Shown: in pieces, positions 27,915-36,927 of the stretch | How the letters are laid out: every line of letters begins with the position of its first letter | How positions within the stretch are numbered: position 1 is the first letter of the stretch | NCBI GenBank assembly: GCA_964547415.1 | Contig: CAZJNX010000001.1 | Location: 22,406 to 86,405, forward strand | Direction: 5' to 3' | DNA: 64,000 bases | Source of the DNA: CAZJNX01 sp964547415 | GTDB lineage: Bacteria; Pseudomonadota; Alphaproteobacteria; Rhizobiales; Amorphaceae | Made by a program: the position numbers and the translations under genes | Notes under the pieces: model-generated | The model's input: the letters and a program-made list of their open reading frames with translations, nothing else | What the model was told of the DNA's origin: nothing | The model's database searches: none

Positions 27915-28507
27915 GGCCCGGCCGGCCCCCCGAAGAGGCGGCCGAGGGCGTCCTCCACGGCGGCGATGATCTCCCGCTCCGGCACGATCCCCTCCGGCAG
28001 CACCACCTCGAAGACCAGGCGGAAGACGGCGTAGACGAAGGCGAGGGCGAGGATGGTGATGGCGGCGGCCGAGACCGGCCGCCCGGGCGCGAGGAACACG
28101 ATCGCCGGAAACAGGAAGAGGGCGGCCGCGGGCAGGAAGCCGAGGGGCTCGAGGAGGACGGCGAGCAGGACCGCGAGCGCCCCGATGCCGACGAGGCGGC
28201 GGGTGGCCGCCCCGTCTCGCGGCGCGGCGGCCGTTCCCGCGGCGCGGCGGCGGCGGAAGGCTGCGAGCTGCGAGCGCAAGGCGAGGCCCGCCCCCGCCAC
28301 CATCGCGAGGCTCGCCGCGAGGGGGACCGCTCCCGGGGAGGACAGGCTCGACAGCCCCGCGATGCGATAGGCGGTGGCGAGCGCGGCGAGGGAGAGCGCG
28401 AGGAAGGCCGCGGTGAGGGCGAGCGGGAGGACGCTCCCCTCCCCCGCCGCCTCGGCGGGCTGGGAAAGGGGGAGGTCGTCCTCGAGGGGGTCGTCGTTCG
28501 GGCTCAC
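27911..28507 (-). CDS. tctB: Tripartite tricarboxylate transporter, small membrane subunit TctB
   Basis: TctB is the small, poorly conserved four-helix subunit that pairs with TctA. This 198-residue protein has a hydrophilic acidic N-terminus and four hydrophobic segments (about 27-48, 56-76, 105-140 in two passes, and 145-165), then a short amphipathic tail. Identification rests on size, topology and position between tctC and tctA rather than motifs. The start is a GTG without a clear ribosome-binding site, 69 bases after tctC, so the exact N-terminus is uncertain. Confidence 0.88.
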   Translation of the reverse strand: MSPNDDPLEDDLPLSQPAEAAGEGSVLPLALTAAFLALSLAALATAYRIAGLSSLSSPGAVPLAASLAMVAGAGLALRSQLAAFRRRRAAGTAAAPRDGAATRRLVGIGALAVLLAVLLEPLGFLPAAALFLFPAIVFLAPGRPVSAAAITILALAFVYAVFRLVFEVVLPEGIVPEREIIAAVEDALGRLFGGPAGP

Positions 28508-28576
28508 GTCGGGCTCGGGAAAGGGGGCCCCGGCGGGCGCCCCGCCCGGCGCGCGGCCGGGCGGGGCGCCATCCGG

Positions 28577-29584
28577 TCAGGGCCGGGGGATGCCGAACTC
28601 TTCCGGCGAGCGCTTGGCCGCGCCCGTGTCCTGCATCACCCAGGAGGTGACGGAGCGCCACTTGTCGAGGAAGTCGGCGGCTTCCTCGCCGGCGATGTTC
28701 ATCATCACGTTGCCGCGGCTTTCCATGAGGTCCTGGAACGCCTCGTCGGCGGCGGCGGTCTCGAAGGCCTCCACGAGGGTCGCCGTCACGTCCTCGGGCG
28801 TGCCCTCCTTCACGAACACGCCGTAGAACGGGCCCCAGGGCAGGAAGCGGGCGAAGTCCGGGTAGGCCTCCGTCACCGGCGGCACGCCCGGAAGGGCGTC
28901 GACCGGGGCGGTGTCGACGACGGCGAGCGCGCGGGCCCGGCCCGAGCGGATGAGCTCGGAGGCCGCCGACAGGCCGACGGGCATGAAGTCGACCGCGCCG
29001 CCGAGCATGGCGGTGAGGCCCGGCCCCTCCCCGTCGAACGGGACGGCGGTGACGGGAAGGTCGACCACGGTGCCCATCATGGAGCCGACCACGTGGGGAA
29101 GGCCGCCCGGTCCGGTCGCGCCCATGCGCAGGCTGCCGGGATCGGCCTTTGCGGCCTCGACCAGCGCCTCGATGCTCTCGTAGGGCGAATCGGCCGGCAC
29201 CACGACGACGGCGATGCCGCGGGCGATCACGTTGACCGGGTAGAAGTCGTCGTAGTCGATGTCGGCGAGGCCGAGCACCTTGTGAAGCTGCGGGTTTTCT
29301 GCGCCGAACAGGAGGGTGTAGCCGTCGGCGGGCTGGGTTGTGACGAAGCGGGTGGAGATGGCGCCCGTGCCGCCCGAGCGGTTCGTCATCACGATGTCGC
29401 GGCCGAGCGCTTCCTCCGCGTGGGGCTGGATGGCGCGGGCCACCGTGTCGGTCGCCCCGCCCGCGCCCCACATGATGACGCCCTGGAGGTCCTTTTCCGG
29501 GAACTCGGCGAGGGCGGGCGTCGCCACGAGGGCGGCGGCGGCGAGGGCGAGCGCGCGCGCCCGCCTGAAGGGTGAAGCGATCAT
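28577..29584 (-). CDS. tctC: Tripartite tricarboxylate transporter substrate-binding protein TctC
   Basis: The 335-residue periplasmic solute receptor (Bug family) captures a carboxylate for the TctAB permease. It has a signal peptide ending in ATPALAEF, followed by the family motifs IMWGAGGATDTVARAIQPH, VMTNRSGGTGAISTRFVTTQPADGYTLLF and ATGPGGLPHVVGSMM, which line the ligand cleft. GGGAGGCCCC lies directly before the ATG at 29584. As the first gene of the series it should be preceded by the operon promoter in the 536-base gap to its right. TctC-like proteins bind citrate, glutarate, aromatic acids or others; motifs do not settle which. Confidence 0.94.
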   Translation of the reverse strand: MIASPFRRARALALAAAALVATPALAEFPEKDLQGVIMWGAGGATDTVARAIQPHAEEALGRDIVMTNRSGGTGAISTRFVTTQPADGYTLLFGAENPQLHKVLGLADIDYDDFYPVNVIARGIAVVVVPADSPYESIEALVEAAKADPGSLRMGATGPGGLPHVVGSMMGTVVDLPVTAVPFDGEGPGLTAMLGGAVDFMPVGLSAASELIRSGRARALAVVDTAPVDALPGVPPVTEAYPDFARFLPWGPFYGVFVKEGTPEDVTATLVEAFETAAADEAFQDLMESRGNVMMNIAGEEAADFLDKWRSVTSWVMQDTGAAKRSPEEFGIPRP

Positions 29585-30120
29585 GGGGCCTCCCGTGGCC
29601 GGCGACTTCGGCCGGCGTCGCATTCTCGTTGGTTTCGTGCCGGCGGGCCGGCGCGCGGTTCTTGGCGCGGCCGGGGCGGCGCGTCAATCGCGCGGACCCG
29701 CGGGCCGGGGGCGGGGTTCGCCGCCTGCGGCCCGGCGCCGCGGCAGGGGGCGGGACACCGCCGACCCCCCGGCTATTCTTCGGTCTGTGACGCCTTTTGC
29801 CGAACCGTGTTCTGTTTTCGTGGCGAACGATCCGCGGCCGGACGCGTTGTCGGGCGAGTTCGGGAGTTGAGGGCACGGGCACGGCGAAGTCCCCGGCGGC
29901 GATCCGCCGCGGCAGACATGTCGATCGCGGCGAACAGCGGGCGCGCGACGCCCTGGCGCGGGCGGGGAAGCCGCATCTTCAGGAACGACGGGTACCGCCC
30001 GAAGTAATCCCCGCGTCAGCCACGCGGGCTAACCTCGATCAATGGCCCGTGCCGGAGCTGTGGCTCGCGCCACGAGGCACGGCCGCCGGCACGCCGCCGG
30101 CCGAGACGATGGAGAGGCTG
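29585..30120. promoter_or_regulatory. Divergent intergenic region before tctC and a small exported protein
   Basis: These 536 bases between divergent genes hold no supported coding frame. A relatively A/T-rich patch at about 29770-29830 (ctattcttcgg, cttttgccg, gttctgttttcgtgg) is the likeliest promoter zone for tctC on the minus strand or the plus-strand gene. No regulator gene sits next to it, so control of the Tct series cannot be inferred. Confidence 0.35.
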
Positions 30121-30483
30121 ATGATTCTTCCGACCACCCTTCGCCCGGCCGTGCGGCGCGCCCGCTCCGCCGTCCCGCGCCGCCACGCGGTGCCGGTCCT
30201 CGCCGGCCTCGTGGCGGCGTTCGCGTTCTCCCCCGGCCCGGCCGGGGCCGGCCTCGTGTGCGGCGAGCGGGACAAGATCGTCGCCACGCTGGAGGACCGG
30301 TACGGCGAGAGCCGCCGCGCCCTCGGCATCCAGAACGACGGCAACCGCGTGATGGAGCTCTACGCCTCCGACAAGGGCTCGTGGACCGCCGTCGTGACCG
30401 ACACCAAGGGCCGCGCCTGCATCCTCGGGGTCGGCGAGGCATGGACCGAGTTCGAGCCGGAGCCCGTCGGCCCCGCGGCCTGA
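30121..30483 (+). CDS. Small periplasmic protein of unknown function
   Basis: The 120-residue product has an Arg-rich n-region and a signal peptide (VPVLAGLVAAFAFSPGPAGAG) and a mature part of about 80 residues. It resembles a small alphaproteobacterial periplasmic family with the pattern CGERDKIVATLEDRYGESRRALGI, ELYASDKGSWTAVVTD and RACILGVGEAW. Two cysteines (VCGERDK and RACIL) could form a disulfide. GGAGAGGCTG supports the ATG at 30121; an ATG twelve bases earlier is less likely. The frame has strong G/C third-position bias. Role unknown. It is convergent with the PAS/GGDEF/EAL gene. Confidence 0.75.
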   Translation: MILPTTLRPAVRRARSAVPRRHAVPVLAGLVAAFAFSPGPAGAGLVCGERDKIVATLEDRYGESRRALGIQNDGNRVMELYASDKGSWTAVVTDTKGRACILGVGEAWTEFEPEPVGPAA

Positions 30484-30521
30484 AGCGGCCGGCCCCCGCC
30501 CCCCGCCCCCCGCCTTCGCCG

Positions 30522-33434
30522 TCACTCGGCGGCGGAGGCGTAGCTGGTGACGAACTGACCGGCCGTCTTGTCGTTGAGGGGCCGGCCGAACAGGGCGCCG
30601 GTGGCGAGCTCCACCCCCGCCCCGTAGAGCTCGATCGCGTCGTGGGGCGTGTCGACGCCGCCGGCCATGACGGTGAGGTCGAGCTCGCGGGCAAGGCCCA
30701 CCAGCGGCTTCAGGACGCGCGACCGCCGCCCGCCCGGCCGCTGCACGGTAAGGCTCTCGTCGATCCTGACCCCCTCCACCGGCAGGCGCTCCAGGTAGCC
30801 GAGCCAGGTGGAGCACTTGCCGAAGTCGTCGAGCCACAGCCCCGCGCCGACCTCCTTGAGGCGGCGCATGAGCTGGACGGCGAACTCCGGGTTGTCCGCC
30901 ACCACCATCTCCGAGACGGCGAGCTGGAGGGCGCCCGGCGGCAGGTGCGCCCGGGCGATCACCGCCTTCATGTCCCCGATGAGCTCGGAGCGGAACGGCC
31001 CGGAGACCGGCACCGGCGCGATCAGGAAGGTCTCGCTCCCGTCCTCGATCCAGCGGGACAGGGCGTGGGCGGCCCGCTCCATCACGTCGAGGGCGAGGGG
31101 GGCGGCGACGCCCTCCCTCTCGGCGAGGGCGAGAAGCTCCCGCCAGGCCATCGGCCCCTGGAGCGGATGGTGCCAGTGGGGGACGAGCGCGAGGGCCACC
31201 GCCTGGCGGTCGTCGAGGCGCATGACGGGGCGGTACTCGAGCTTCACCTGCCCGGACTCGGCCGCCTTCTTCAGGTCCCGCGACAGGGAACGGCCGCTCA
31301 TGTTGAGGCGCCGCATCAGCGGGTCGAACGTCTCTCCCCGGTCGCCGCCCTGGCGCTTGGCGCGGCGCATGGCGAGCTCGGCGTTCTCGAGGATCTCCTC
31401 GGGCGTGTCGGCCTCGGTCTTGATGGAGGCGATGCCGAGGGAGGCGGTGACGAAGATCTCCCGCTCGCCGAACTCGATGCCGATGCGCACCTGCCGCCGC
31501 ACCGTCTCCACGAACGTCGAAAGGTGCTCCGGGTCGAGGTAGACGAGCATGGCGAACACGTCGCCCGGCAGGCGCGCGAGGCTGTCGTGGCCCTTGAGGA
31601 GACGGGACAGGCGCCGCGCCACGGTGAGGAGCACCGAATCGCCCACCGACAGGCCGAACTCGTCGTTGACGTCGGAAAACCGGTCGAGGTCGGCCACCAC
31701 CACGAACAGCCGCTCCGCGGTCGTTTCGTTGGCCCAGGCGCGGGCCATCTCCACCCGGTCGAGGAAGAGGTAGCGGTTCGGCAGGCCCGTGAGGTTGTCG
31801 TAGACCGCGTTCTGGAGGAGGCGCTCCTCCACCGTCTTCGCCTCGGTGTGGTCGAGGAGGGTGCCGACGCACCGCACGATCTCCCCGTCCGAGCCCATCA
31901 CGGGCCGGGCGCGCAGGCGGAACCAGCGGAAGTGGCCGTCCACGCCGCGGAAGCGGAAGAGGTCGCAGATGCGCCCCCGCCGCTGCTCCACCAGCGTGTC
32001 GAGGGTGGCGCGGAAGCGGTCCCGGTCCTGGGGGTGGATGACGGCGAGCCACTTCTGGGGAGAGCCCTGGAGGGCGCCCGGCGACAGGCCGAGCCAGACC
32101 TCCGCCTCCACCCCGCAGGCGATCCGGTCGCGCGTCACGTCCCAGTCCCACATGATGTCGCCCGAGCCCGCCAGCGCGAGGGCCCGCTGCTCGGCGTCGT
32201 CGATCACCCCGCCGATGCCTGAGGCGCCCGCGAAGGCGTGCTGCAGCACCGTGAAGCCGATGAGAAGGACGATGAGGATGAGCCCGCCGTCGAGCGCGGG
32301 CTGGACGATGTCGTTGTCCACCTCCCCGGCGATGGCGAGGCCCGCCCCCAGGATCCACACGAGGAGGAGGCTCCAGGTGGGGATCAGCATGATCGCCCGG
32401 TCGTAGCCCTTGAGCGCGTAAAAGCCCACGAGCACGAGGCCGAGGACGCCGACGAGGCCCATGGAGATGCGGGCGATGCCGGCGGCCATCGGCGGGTCGA
32501 GGACGGCCCACACGGCCATCCCCACGAACAGGGCCGCGACGGCCACCGTCGCGTAGCCCCAGCGGGCGTGCCAGCGGTGGAGGTTGAGGTAGGCCGTCAG
32601 GAACAGGGCGAAGGTGAGGACGAGGAGCACCTCCGCCACCGCGCGGAACACGATCTCCTCCTCCACGCGGCTGCGCAGGATCTCGGCGAGGAAGGACAGG
32701 TCGATGAGGACGTAGCCCAGCACCACCCAGGCGAGGCCCGCCGTCGCCATGAACATGAGCGTGCCCTTGAGGAGCACGACGACGGCGAAGAAGACGGCGA
32801 TGAGCGCGGCGATGCCGAGCACGATCCCCTTGTAGAGGGTGTAGGCGTTGAGGCTGTCCCGGTAGGCGCCCGGCTCCCACAGCCGGATCTGGGGGATGTC
32901 CGCGCTCGCGAGCTCGACGACGTAGGTGACGATCGTGCCGGGGTCGAGGGTGATGGAGTAGATGTCCGCGTCGAGGCTCGGCACCCGGTCGGGCGGAAAA
33001 CCCTGGCTCGGGGTGATCGCCTCGATCCGTGCCGCGCCGAGGTCCGGCCGCCAGAAGCCGGACCCGACGAGACGGTAGCGGGGGACGACGAGGAGGCGGT
33101 CGATCTGCTCGTCGCCCGGGTTGGCGAGGGCGAGGACGGCCCAGTGGCGCGTCTCGTCCGACTTCGGCCGCACCTCGATCCGCCGCACGATGCCGTCCGC
33201 GCCCGGCGCGGTGGAGACCTGCAGGCGACCGCCGGCCTCGGTCGTCATCCGCTCGAGGAAGGGGGCGAGGTCGATCGCCGGCGCGTCCTTCGGGACGGGC
33301 ACCGCCTCGAGCGCCCGCGCCGCGGTGGCCCCGAGGAGGGATGCGACGAAGACGAGCGCCATGAAGACGAGAAGGCGCACGCCGCGGCCAGGGCCCGCGC
33401 GCCCGGGACGGAGACGTCCCCCCTCACGTGTCAT
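30522..33434 (-). CDS. Membrane PAS/GGDEF/EAL protein with degenerate catalytic motifs
   Basis: The 970-residue protein has a signal-anchor (about 18-40), a periplasmic domain to about residue 200, several transmembrane helices (about 205-400, like 7TMR-DISM sensors), a PAS domain (about 420-540, WLAVIHPQDRDRFRATLDTL), a GGDEF-like domain (about 545-700) and an EAL-like domain (about 725-965). The diguanylate cyclase motif reads LPGDVF instead of GGDEF. In the EAL domain the catalytic Glu is lost (ALALVPHWHHP), as is that of the ITE motif (VSEMVV); the loop reads GGVDTPH. DDFG is kept. It should neither make nor break c-di-GMP and may be a c-di-GMP or protein-binding sensor. It follows the GNAT gene by 13 bases. 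Confidence 0.88.
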   Translation of the reverse strand: MTREGGRLRPGRAGPGRGVRLLVFMALVFVASLLGATAARALEAVPVPKDAPAIDLAPFLERMTTEAGGRLQVSTAPGADGIVRRIEVRPKSDETRHWAVLALANPGDEQIDRLLVVPRYRLVGSGFWRPDLGAARIEAITPSQGFPPDRVPSLDADIYSITLDPGTIVTYVVELASADIPQIRLWEPGAYRDSLNAYTLYKGIVLGIAALIAVFFAVVVLLKGTLMFMATAGLAWVVLGYVLIDLSFLAEILRSRVEEEIVFRAVAEVLLVLTFALFLTAYLNLHRWHARWGYATVAVAALFVGMAVWAVLDPPMAAGIARISMGLVGVLGLVLVGFYALKGYDRAIMLIPTWSLLLVWILGAGLAIAGEVDNDIVQPALDGGLILIVLLIGFTVLQHAFAGASGIGGVIDDAEQRALALAGSGDIMWDWDVTRDRIACGVEAEVWLGLSPGALQGSPQKWLAVIHPQDRDRFRATLDTLVEQRRGRICDLFRFRGVDGHFRWFRLRARPVMGSDGEIVRCVGTLLDHTEAKTVEERLLQNAVYDNLTGLPNRYLFLDRVEMARAWANETTAERLFVVVADLDRFSDVNDEFGLSVGDSVLLTVARRLSRLLKGHDSLARLPGDVFAMLVYLDPEHLSTFVETVRRQVRIGIEFGEREIFVTASLGIASIKTEADTPEEILENAELAMRRAKRQGGDRGETFDPLMRRLNMSGRSLSRDLKKAAESGQVKLEYRPVMRLDDRQAVALALVPHWHHPLQGPMAWRELLALAEREGVAAPLALDVMERAAHALSRWIEDGSETFLIAPVPVSGPFRSELIGDMKAVIARAHLPPGALQLAVSEMVVADNPEFAVQLMRRLKEVGAGLWLDDFGKCSTWLGYLERLPVEGVRIDESLTVQRPGGRRSRVLKPLVGLARELDLTVMAGGVDTPHDAIELYGAGVELATGALFGRPLNDKTAGQFVTSYASAAE

Positions 33435-33447
33435 CGGGCCATGGCGG

Positions 33448-34086
33448 TCAGATCCGCTCCGGGACGGTCGCGCCCGGCCCGTCCGCCACCCGCTCGCCGA
33501 CGGGATCGTCGGCGAGGAGGGCGAACAGGACATGGTCGCGCCAGCGTCCGTTGATGCAAAGGTAACGCCTCGCATAGCCTTCCTTCTGGAAGCCCGCCTT
33601 CTCGAGCAGCCGGATCGACGGCGCGTTCTCCGGCAGGCAGGCCGCCTCGATCCGGTGCAGCTTCAGCGTCCCGAACACGTACGGGATGACGAGGCGCACG
33701 GCCTCGCTCATGTAGCCCTGGTTCGCGTACGTCTCGCCCATCCAGTAGCCGAGGGAACAGGACTGGGTGACCCCGCGCTTCACGTGGGCGAGCGTGAGCC
33801 CCCCGATCAGCGTGTCACTGTCCCCCAGAAACAGAAACAGGGCGTAACCGTCGTCCTCCCGCGCGTCCCGCTGGTAGCGGCGGATGCGCCGGCGGAAGGC
33901 CATGCGGGTGAGGTCGTCGGACGGCCAGGTGGGCTCCCACGGGGTGAGGAAGGCGCGGCTGTCGCCCCGGACGCGGGCCCACTGGGCGTGGTCGGAGATG
34001 AGCGGCGTGCGCAGGTAGACGCGCTCGCCCTTGAGGAGGGTCGTCTCCTCCGTGCCCGGTGTCGCCCTCAGGAAGCCGATCGACAC
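33448..34086 (-). CDS. GNAT family N-acetyltransferase, RimJ/RimL type
   Basis: The 212-residue protein acetylates an amino group, possibly of a ribosomal protein N-terminus, from acetyl-CoA. It has the RimJ/RimL layout: VYLRTPLISDHAQWARVRGDSR at the N-terminus, the acetyl-CoA strand SLGYWMGETYANQGYMSEAVRLVIPYVFG (motif A), and LHRIEAACLPENAPSIRLLEKAGFQKEGYARRYL (motif B). The initiator is GTG at 34086 with GGGAGGGAG a little far upstream. It lies 23 bases after the M16 peptidase and before the PAS/GGDEF/EAL gene, an arrangement I recall as common in Rhizobiales. Confidence 0.92.
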   Translation of the reverse strand: MSIGFLRATPGTEETTLLKGERVYLRTPLISDHAQWARVRGDSRAFLTPWEPTWPSDDLTRMAFRRRIRRYQRDAREDDGYALFLFLGDSDTLIGGLTLAHVKRGVTQSCSLGYWMGETYANQGYMSEAVRLVIPYVFGTLKLHRIEAACLPENAPSIRLLEKAGFQKEGYARRYLCINGRWRDHVLFALLADDPVGERVADGPGATVPERI

Positions 34087-34109
34087 GCCTGTCCGTCTCC
34101 CTCCCGCCG

Positions 34110-35395
34110 TCAGCCGGCGACCGGAGCGGCCGTCGTGCCGCCGAGCCGTTCCGCGACCGCCTCCGCGTCCGGCACGGCGGCCCCCGCCCCGACCACGGCC
34201 ACTGTCGGCAGCCCGGCCGAGAACGTCTCGGCAAGGTGCGCGCGCACCCGCCCCGCGTCCACCGCCTCGATCCGCTCCACGAGCTCGTCCGGCCCGATGA
34301 CGCGGCCGTGGACGAGGAGGTGGCGCGCCATCATGCCGATGCGGGCGGCGGACGATTCCCGCGCCATCAGCAGCCCGCCTTCAGCTGCGCCCGGCCGCGG
34401 GCCACCTCGTCCTCCGAAAGGTCGCCCGCAGCGGCCGCGAGCTCGTCCAGCATCAAGGTCGCCAGGGCCGCGACGTCCTCCTCGCCGGTCGCCGCGTGGG
34501 CGGCCATGACGCCGGTGTCGGAGAACGCCCAGTGGAAGGCCGACACCGAATAGCACAGGCCGCGGTCCTCCCGCAGGCTCTGGAACAGGCGGGAGGACAT
34601 GCCGCCCCCCGTCACCATGGCACAGACCTGGGCGGTGAAGTAGTCGTCCGAGGCGAGCGCCACCCCCGGAAAGCCCACGATCACCTGCACCTCGTTCGCC
34701 GCCCGTCCGTCGCGCACCGTGCCGCCGGTGTAGCGGGCGGGCGCCGCCACCTCCGCCCGGCCGGCCGGAAAGGCGTAAAAGCCCGCCTCGGCCGCCTTCA
34801 CCACCTTCTCGTGGTCGACGGCGCCCGCGGCGGCGAGCACCATGTCCCCCGCCCGGTAGCGGCGCGACAGGTACCCGCGGAGGTCCGCCGGGGTGAAGGC
34901 GCGCACGGTCTCGCGGGTGCCGAGGATCGGCCGGCCGATCGCCTGGCCCGTCCAGGCCGCGGTCGGGAAGGCGTCGAAGACGAGATCCTCCGGCACGTCC
35001 TCAGCCGCCCCGATCTCCTGCAGGATGACGTGCTTCTCCCGCTCCAGCTCCTCCTCGTCGAACAGGGGGTCGGCGAGGATGTCCGACAGGATGGAGATGG
35101 CAAGCGGCACATCCTCGGCCAGCACGCGGGCGTAGTAGGCGGTGGTCTCGGTGGAGGTGGCGGCGTTGAGGTCCCCGCCCACCGCCTCGATCGCCTCGGC
35201 GATGTCCCGGGCGCTGCGGGTGGAGGTGCCCTTGAAGGCCATGTGCTCGAGGAGGTGGGAGATGCCGTGCTCCCCCTCCCCTTCCGCGCGCGAGCCCGTC
35301 GCCACCCACACGCCCACCGAGGCGCTCTCCACCCCCGGCATCCGGTCGGTGACGACCGTGAGGCCGCCCGGAAGACGCGTGATTTCCACCGTCAT
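34110..35395 (-). CDS. M16 family zinc peptidase (processing-peptidase-like), frameshifted as read
   Basis: The gene encodes a pitrilysin/mitochondrial-processing-peptidase-like protease of about 428 residues. The zinc site HLLEH (His47, Glu50, His51) and the third ligand region EELEREKHVILQEIG are intact. The reading frame breaks near 34374-34376: it ends in QLKAGC and a stop at 34367-34369, whereas the neighbouring frame continues with LLMARESSAARIGMMARHLL and runs to 34110. QLKAGLLMxxES is the usual family sequence, so one base is missing from a short G run (C run on the plus strand). As read the protein loses its last 86 or so residues. A sequencing error is as likely as a real mutation. 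The ATG overlaps the thrC stop (35392-35395). Confidence 0.88.
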
Positions 35396-36816
35396 GCCGT
35401 GGCCCCGGCGCTCTCGCGGGCGCAGGCGCGGCTGTTCGCCCGCACGAAGGCGGCGACGGCGGCGGTGTCGGCGGGCAGGCGCGTGATCCGCTCCTCCCGG
35501 TCGAGGAGGTCGGCCATCGGCTCGGGGAGCGCGGGTCGCACGCCGCAGGCCGCCTCCACCGCGTCCGGAAACTTCGCCGGGTGGGCGGTGGCGAGCACCA
35601 CCTTGGGGATGTCGCGGGCGATGCCGGCGCGGCGGGCGGCGGCGACGCCGACGGCCGTGTGCGGGTCGATCACCTCGCCCGTCTCGCCGTGGACGTCGCG
35701 GATGGTGGCGCGGGTTTCGTCCTCGTCGACGCGGGCGGCGGCGAAGTCCTGCCGGAGGGTGGCGAGCGCGGGCGCGGGCAGGGTGAAGGCGCCGTCCCGG
35801 GACAGGTCGTCCATCATGGCGCGGACAGCGTCGGCGTCGCGGCCGAGGAGCTCGAACAGGAGGCGCTCGAAGTTGGAGGCGACCTGGATGTCCATGGAGG
35901 GCGAGGACGTGGGCCGCACCGAGCCGACCCGGTAGGTGCCGGTCTCGAGGGTGCGGGCGAGGATGTCGTTCTCGTTGGTGGCGATCACGAGGGGGCCGAG
36001 GGGAAGGCCCATGCGGCGGGCGACGTCGCCGGCCAGGATGTCGCCGAAGTTGCCCGTGGGCACGGAGAAGGCGACCGGCCGATGGGGCGCGCCGAGGGCG
36101 AGGGCCGCGGTGAAATAGTAGGTGGTCTGGGCGACGATGCGGGCGAGGTTGATGGAGTTGACCCCCGTCATCCCGACGTCCGTCCGGAAGGCGGCGTCGG
36201 CGAACAAGGCCTTCACGATGCGCTGGCAATCGTCGAAGGTGCCGTCGACGGCGAGGGCGTGGACGTTGTCGTCGGGCAGCGTCGTCATCTGCCGGCGCTG
36301 CACCTGCGACACGCGCCCGTGCGGGAACAGGATCACCATGTCGACGGCCGCGCGCCCGCGGAAGGCATCGGCGGCGGCCGCGCCCGTGTCGCCCGAGGTG
36401 GCCGCGATCACCGTCGCCCGCCGGCCCTCCCGCCGCAGGAGGTGGTCGATGAGGCGGGCGAGGAACTGCATCGCCACGTCCTTGAAGGCGAGCGTCGGCC
36501 CGTGGAACAGCTCGAGCAGAAAGAGGTCCGGCCCGATCTGGACGAGGGGCGCCCGCGCCGCGTGGCGGAAGGTGCCCATCGCCTCGCCGATGAGGCGAGA
36601 CAGGACCTCGGGCGAGGGGTCGCCTCCCGCGAACGCGCCGATCGCGGTCTCGGCCACCGTCTCGAACGGGGCGCCGGACAGGTCCGCGACGGCCTCCGGC
36701 GACAGGCGCGGCCACGCCTGCGGGACATAGAGGCCGCCGTCGCCGGCGAGGCCCGCCAGCACGGTCTCGGGGAAGTCGAGGGTGGCCGCCCGCCCACGGG
36801 TGGAGATGAAGCCCAC
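35392..36816 (-). CDS. thrC: Threonine synthase
   Basis: ThrC converts O-phosphohomoserine and water to threonine and phosphate with pyridoxal phosphate. The 474-residue protein begins with the family N-terminal STRG motif (GFISTRGRAATLDFPETVLAGLAGDGGLYVP). It carries the PLP lysine in LELFHGPTLAFKDVAMQ and the phosphate-binding SGDTGAAAADAF. The GTG at 36816 has AAAGGAC upstream. The stop overlaps the ATG of the M16 peptidase gene by four bases, giving translational coupling in a block with the GNAT and PAS/GGDEF/EAL genes. Confidence 0.97.
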   Translation of the reverse strand: MGFISTRGRAATLDFPETVLAGLAGDGGLYVPQAWPRLSPEAVADLSGAPFETVAETAIGAFAGGDPSPEVLSRLIGEAMGTFRHAARAPLVQIGPDLFLLELFHGPTLAFKDVAMQFLARLIDHLLRREGRRATVIAATSGDTGAAAADAFRGRAAVDMVILFPHGRVSQVQRRQMTTLPDDNVHALAVDGTFDDCQRIVKALFADAAFRTDVGMTGVNSINLARIVAQTTYYFTAALALGAPHRPVAFSVPTGNFGDILAGDVARRMGLPLGPLVIATNENDILARTLETGTYRVGSVRPTSSPSMDIQVASNFERLLFELLGRDADAVRAMMDDLSRDGAFTLPAPALATLRQDFAAARVDEDETRATIRDVHGETGEVIDPHTAVGVAAARRAGIARDIPKVVLATAHPAKFPDAVEAACGVRPALPEPMADLLDREERITRLPADTAAVAAFVRANSRACARESAGATA

Positions 36817-36850
36817 GCCGATCGTCCTTTCGCTTCTGGAGCCCGGACGG

Positions 36851-36927
36851 CCCGCGCCCCTCGACCGGTGCCGTCCCGCCGGCCGCCGGTTTGCGGCCCG
36901 CGCCCGCGACCGGTCAAGGGGCGCGGG
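36851..36927. repeat. Long inverted repeat upstream of thrC
   Basis: Arms 36851-36869 and 36909-36927 are reverse complements at 18 of 19 positions (left arm cccgcgcccctcgaccggt), with a 39-base spacer that can itself pair partly. The element lies between the YqgE gene and thrC on the minus strand, after the former's stop and before the latter's start. It may be a terminator for YqgE or a leader structure for thrC. No leader peptide rich in threonine or isoleucine codons was seen. Confidence 0.65.

Noticed and set aside
29773..30007. Short overlapping frames in the gap before tctC
   Set aside because: Both strands give Arg-rich peptides without start signals or relatives; the region is better read as regulatory.
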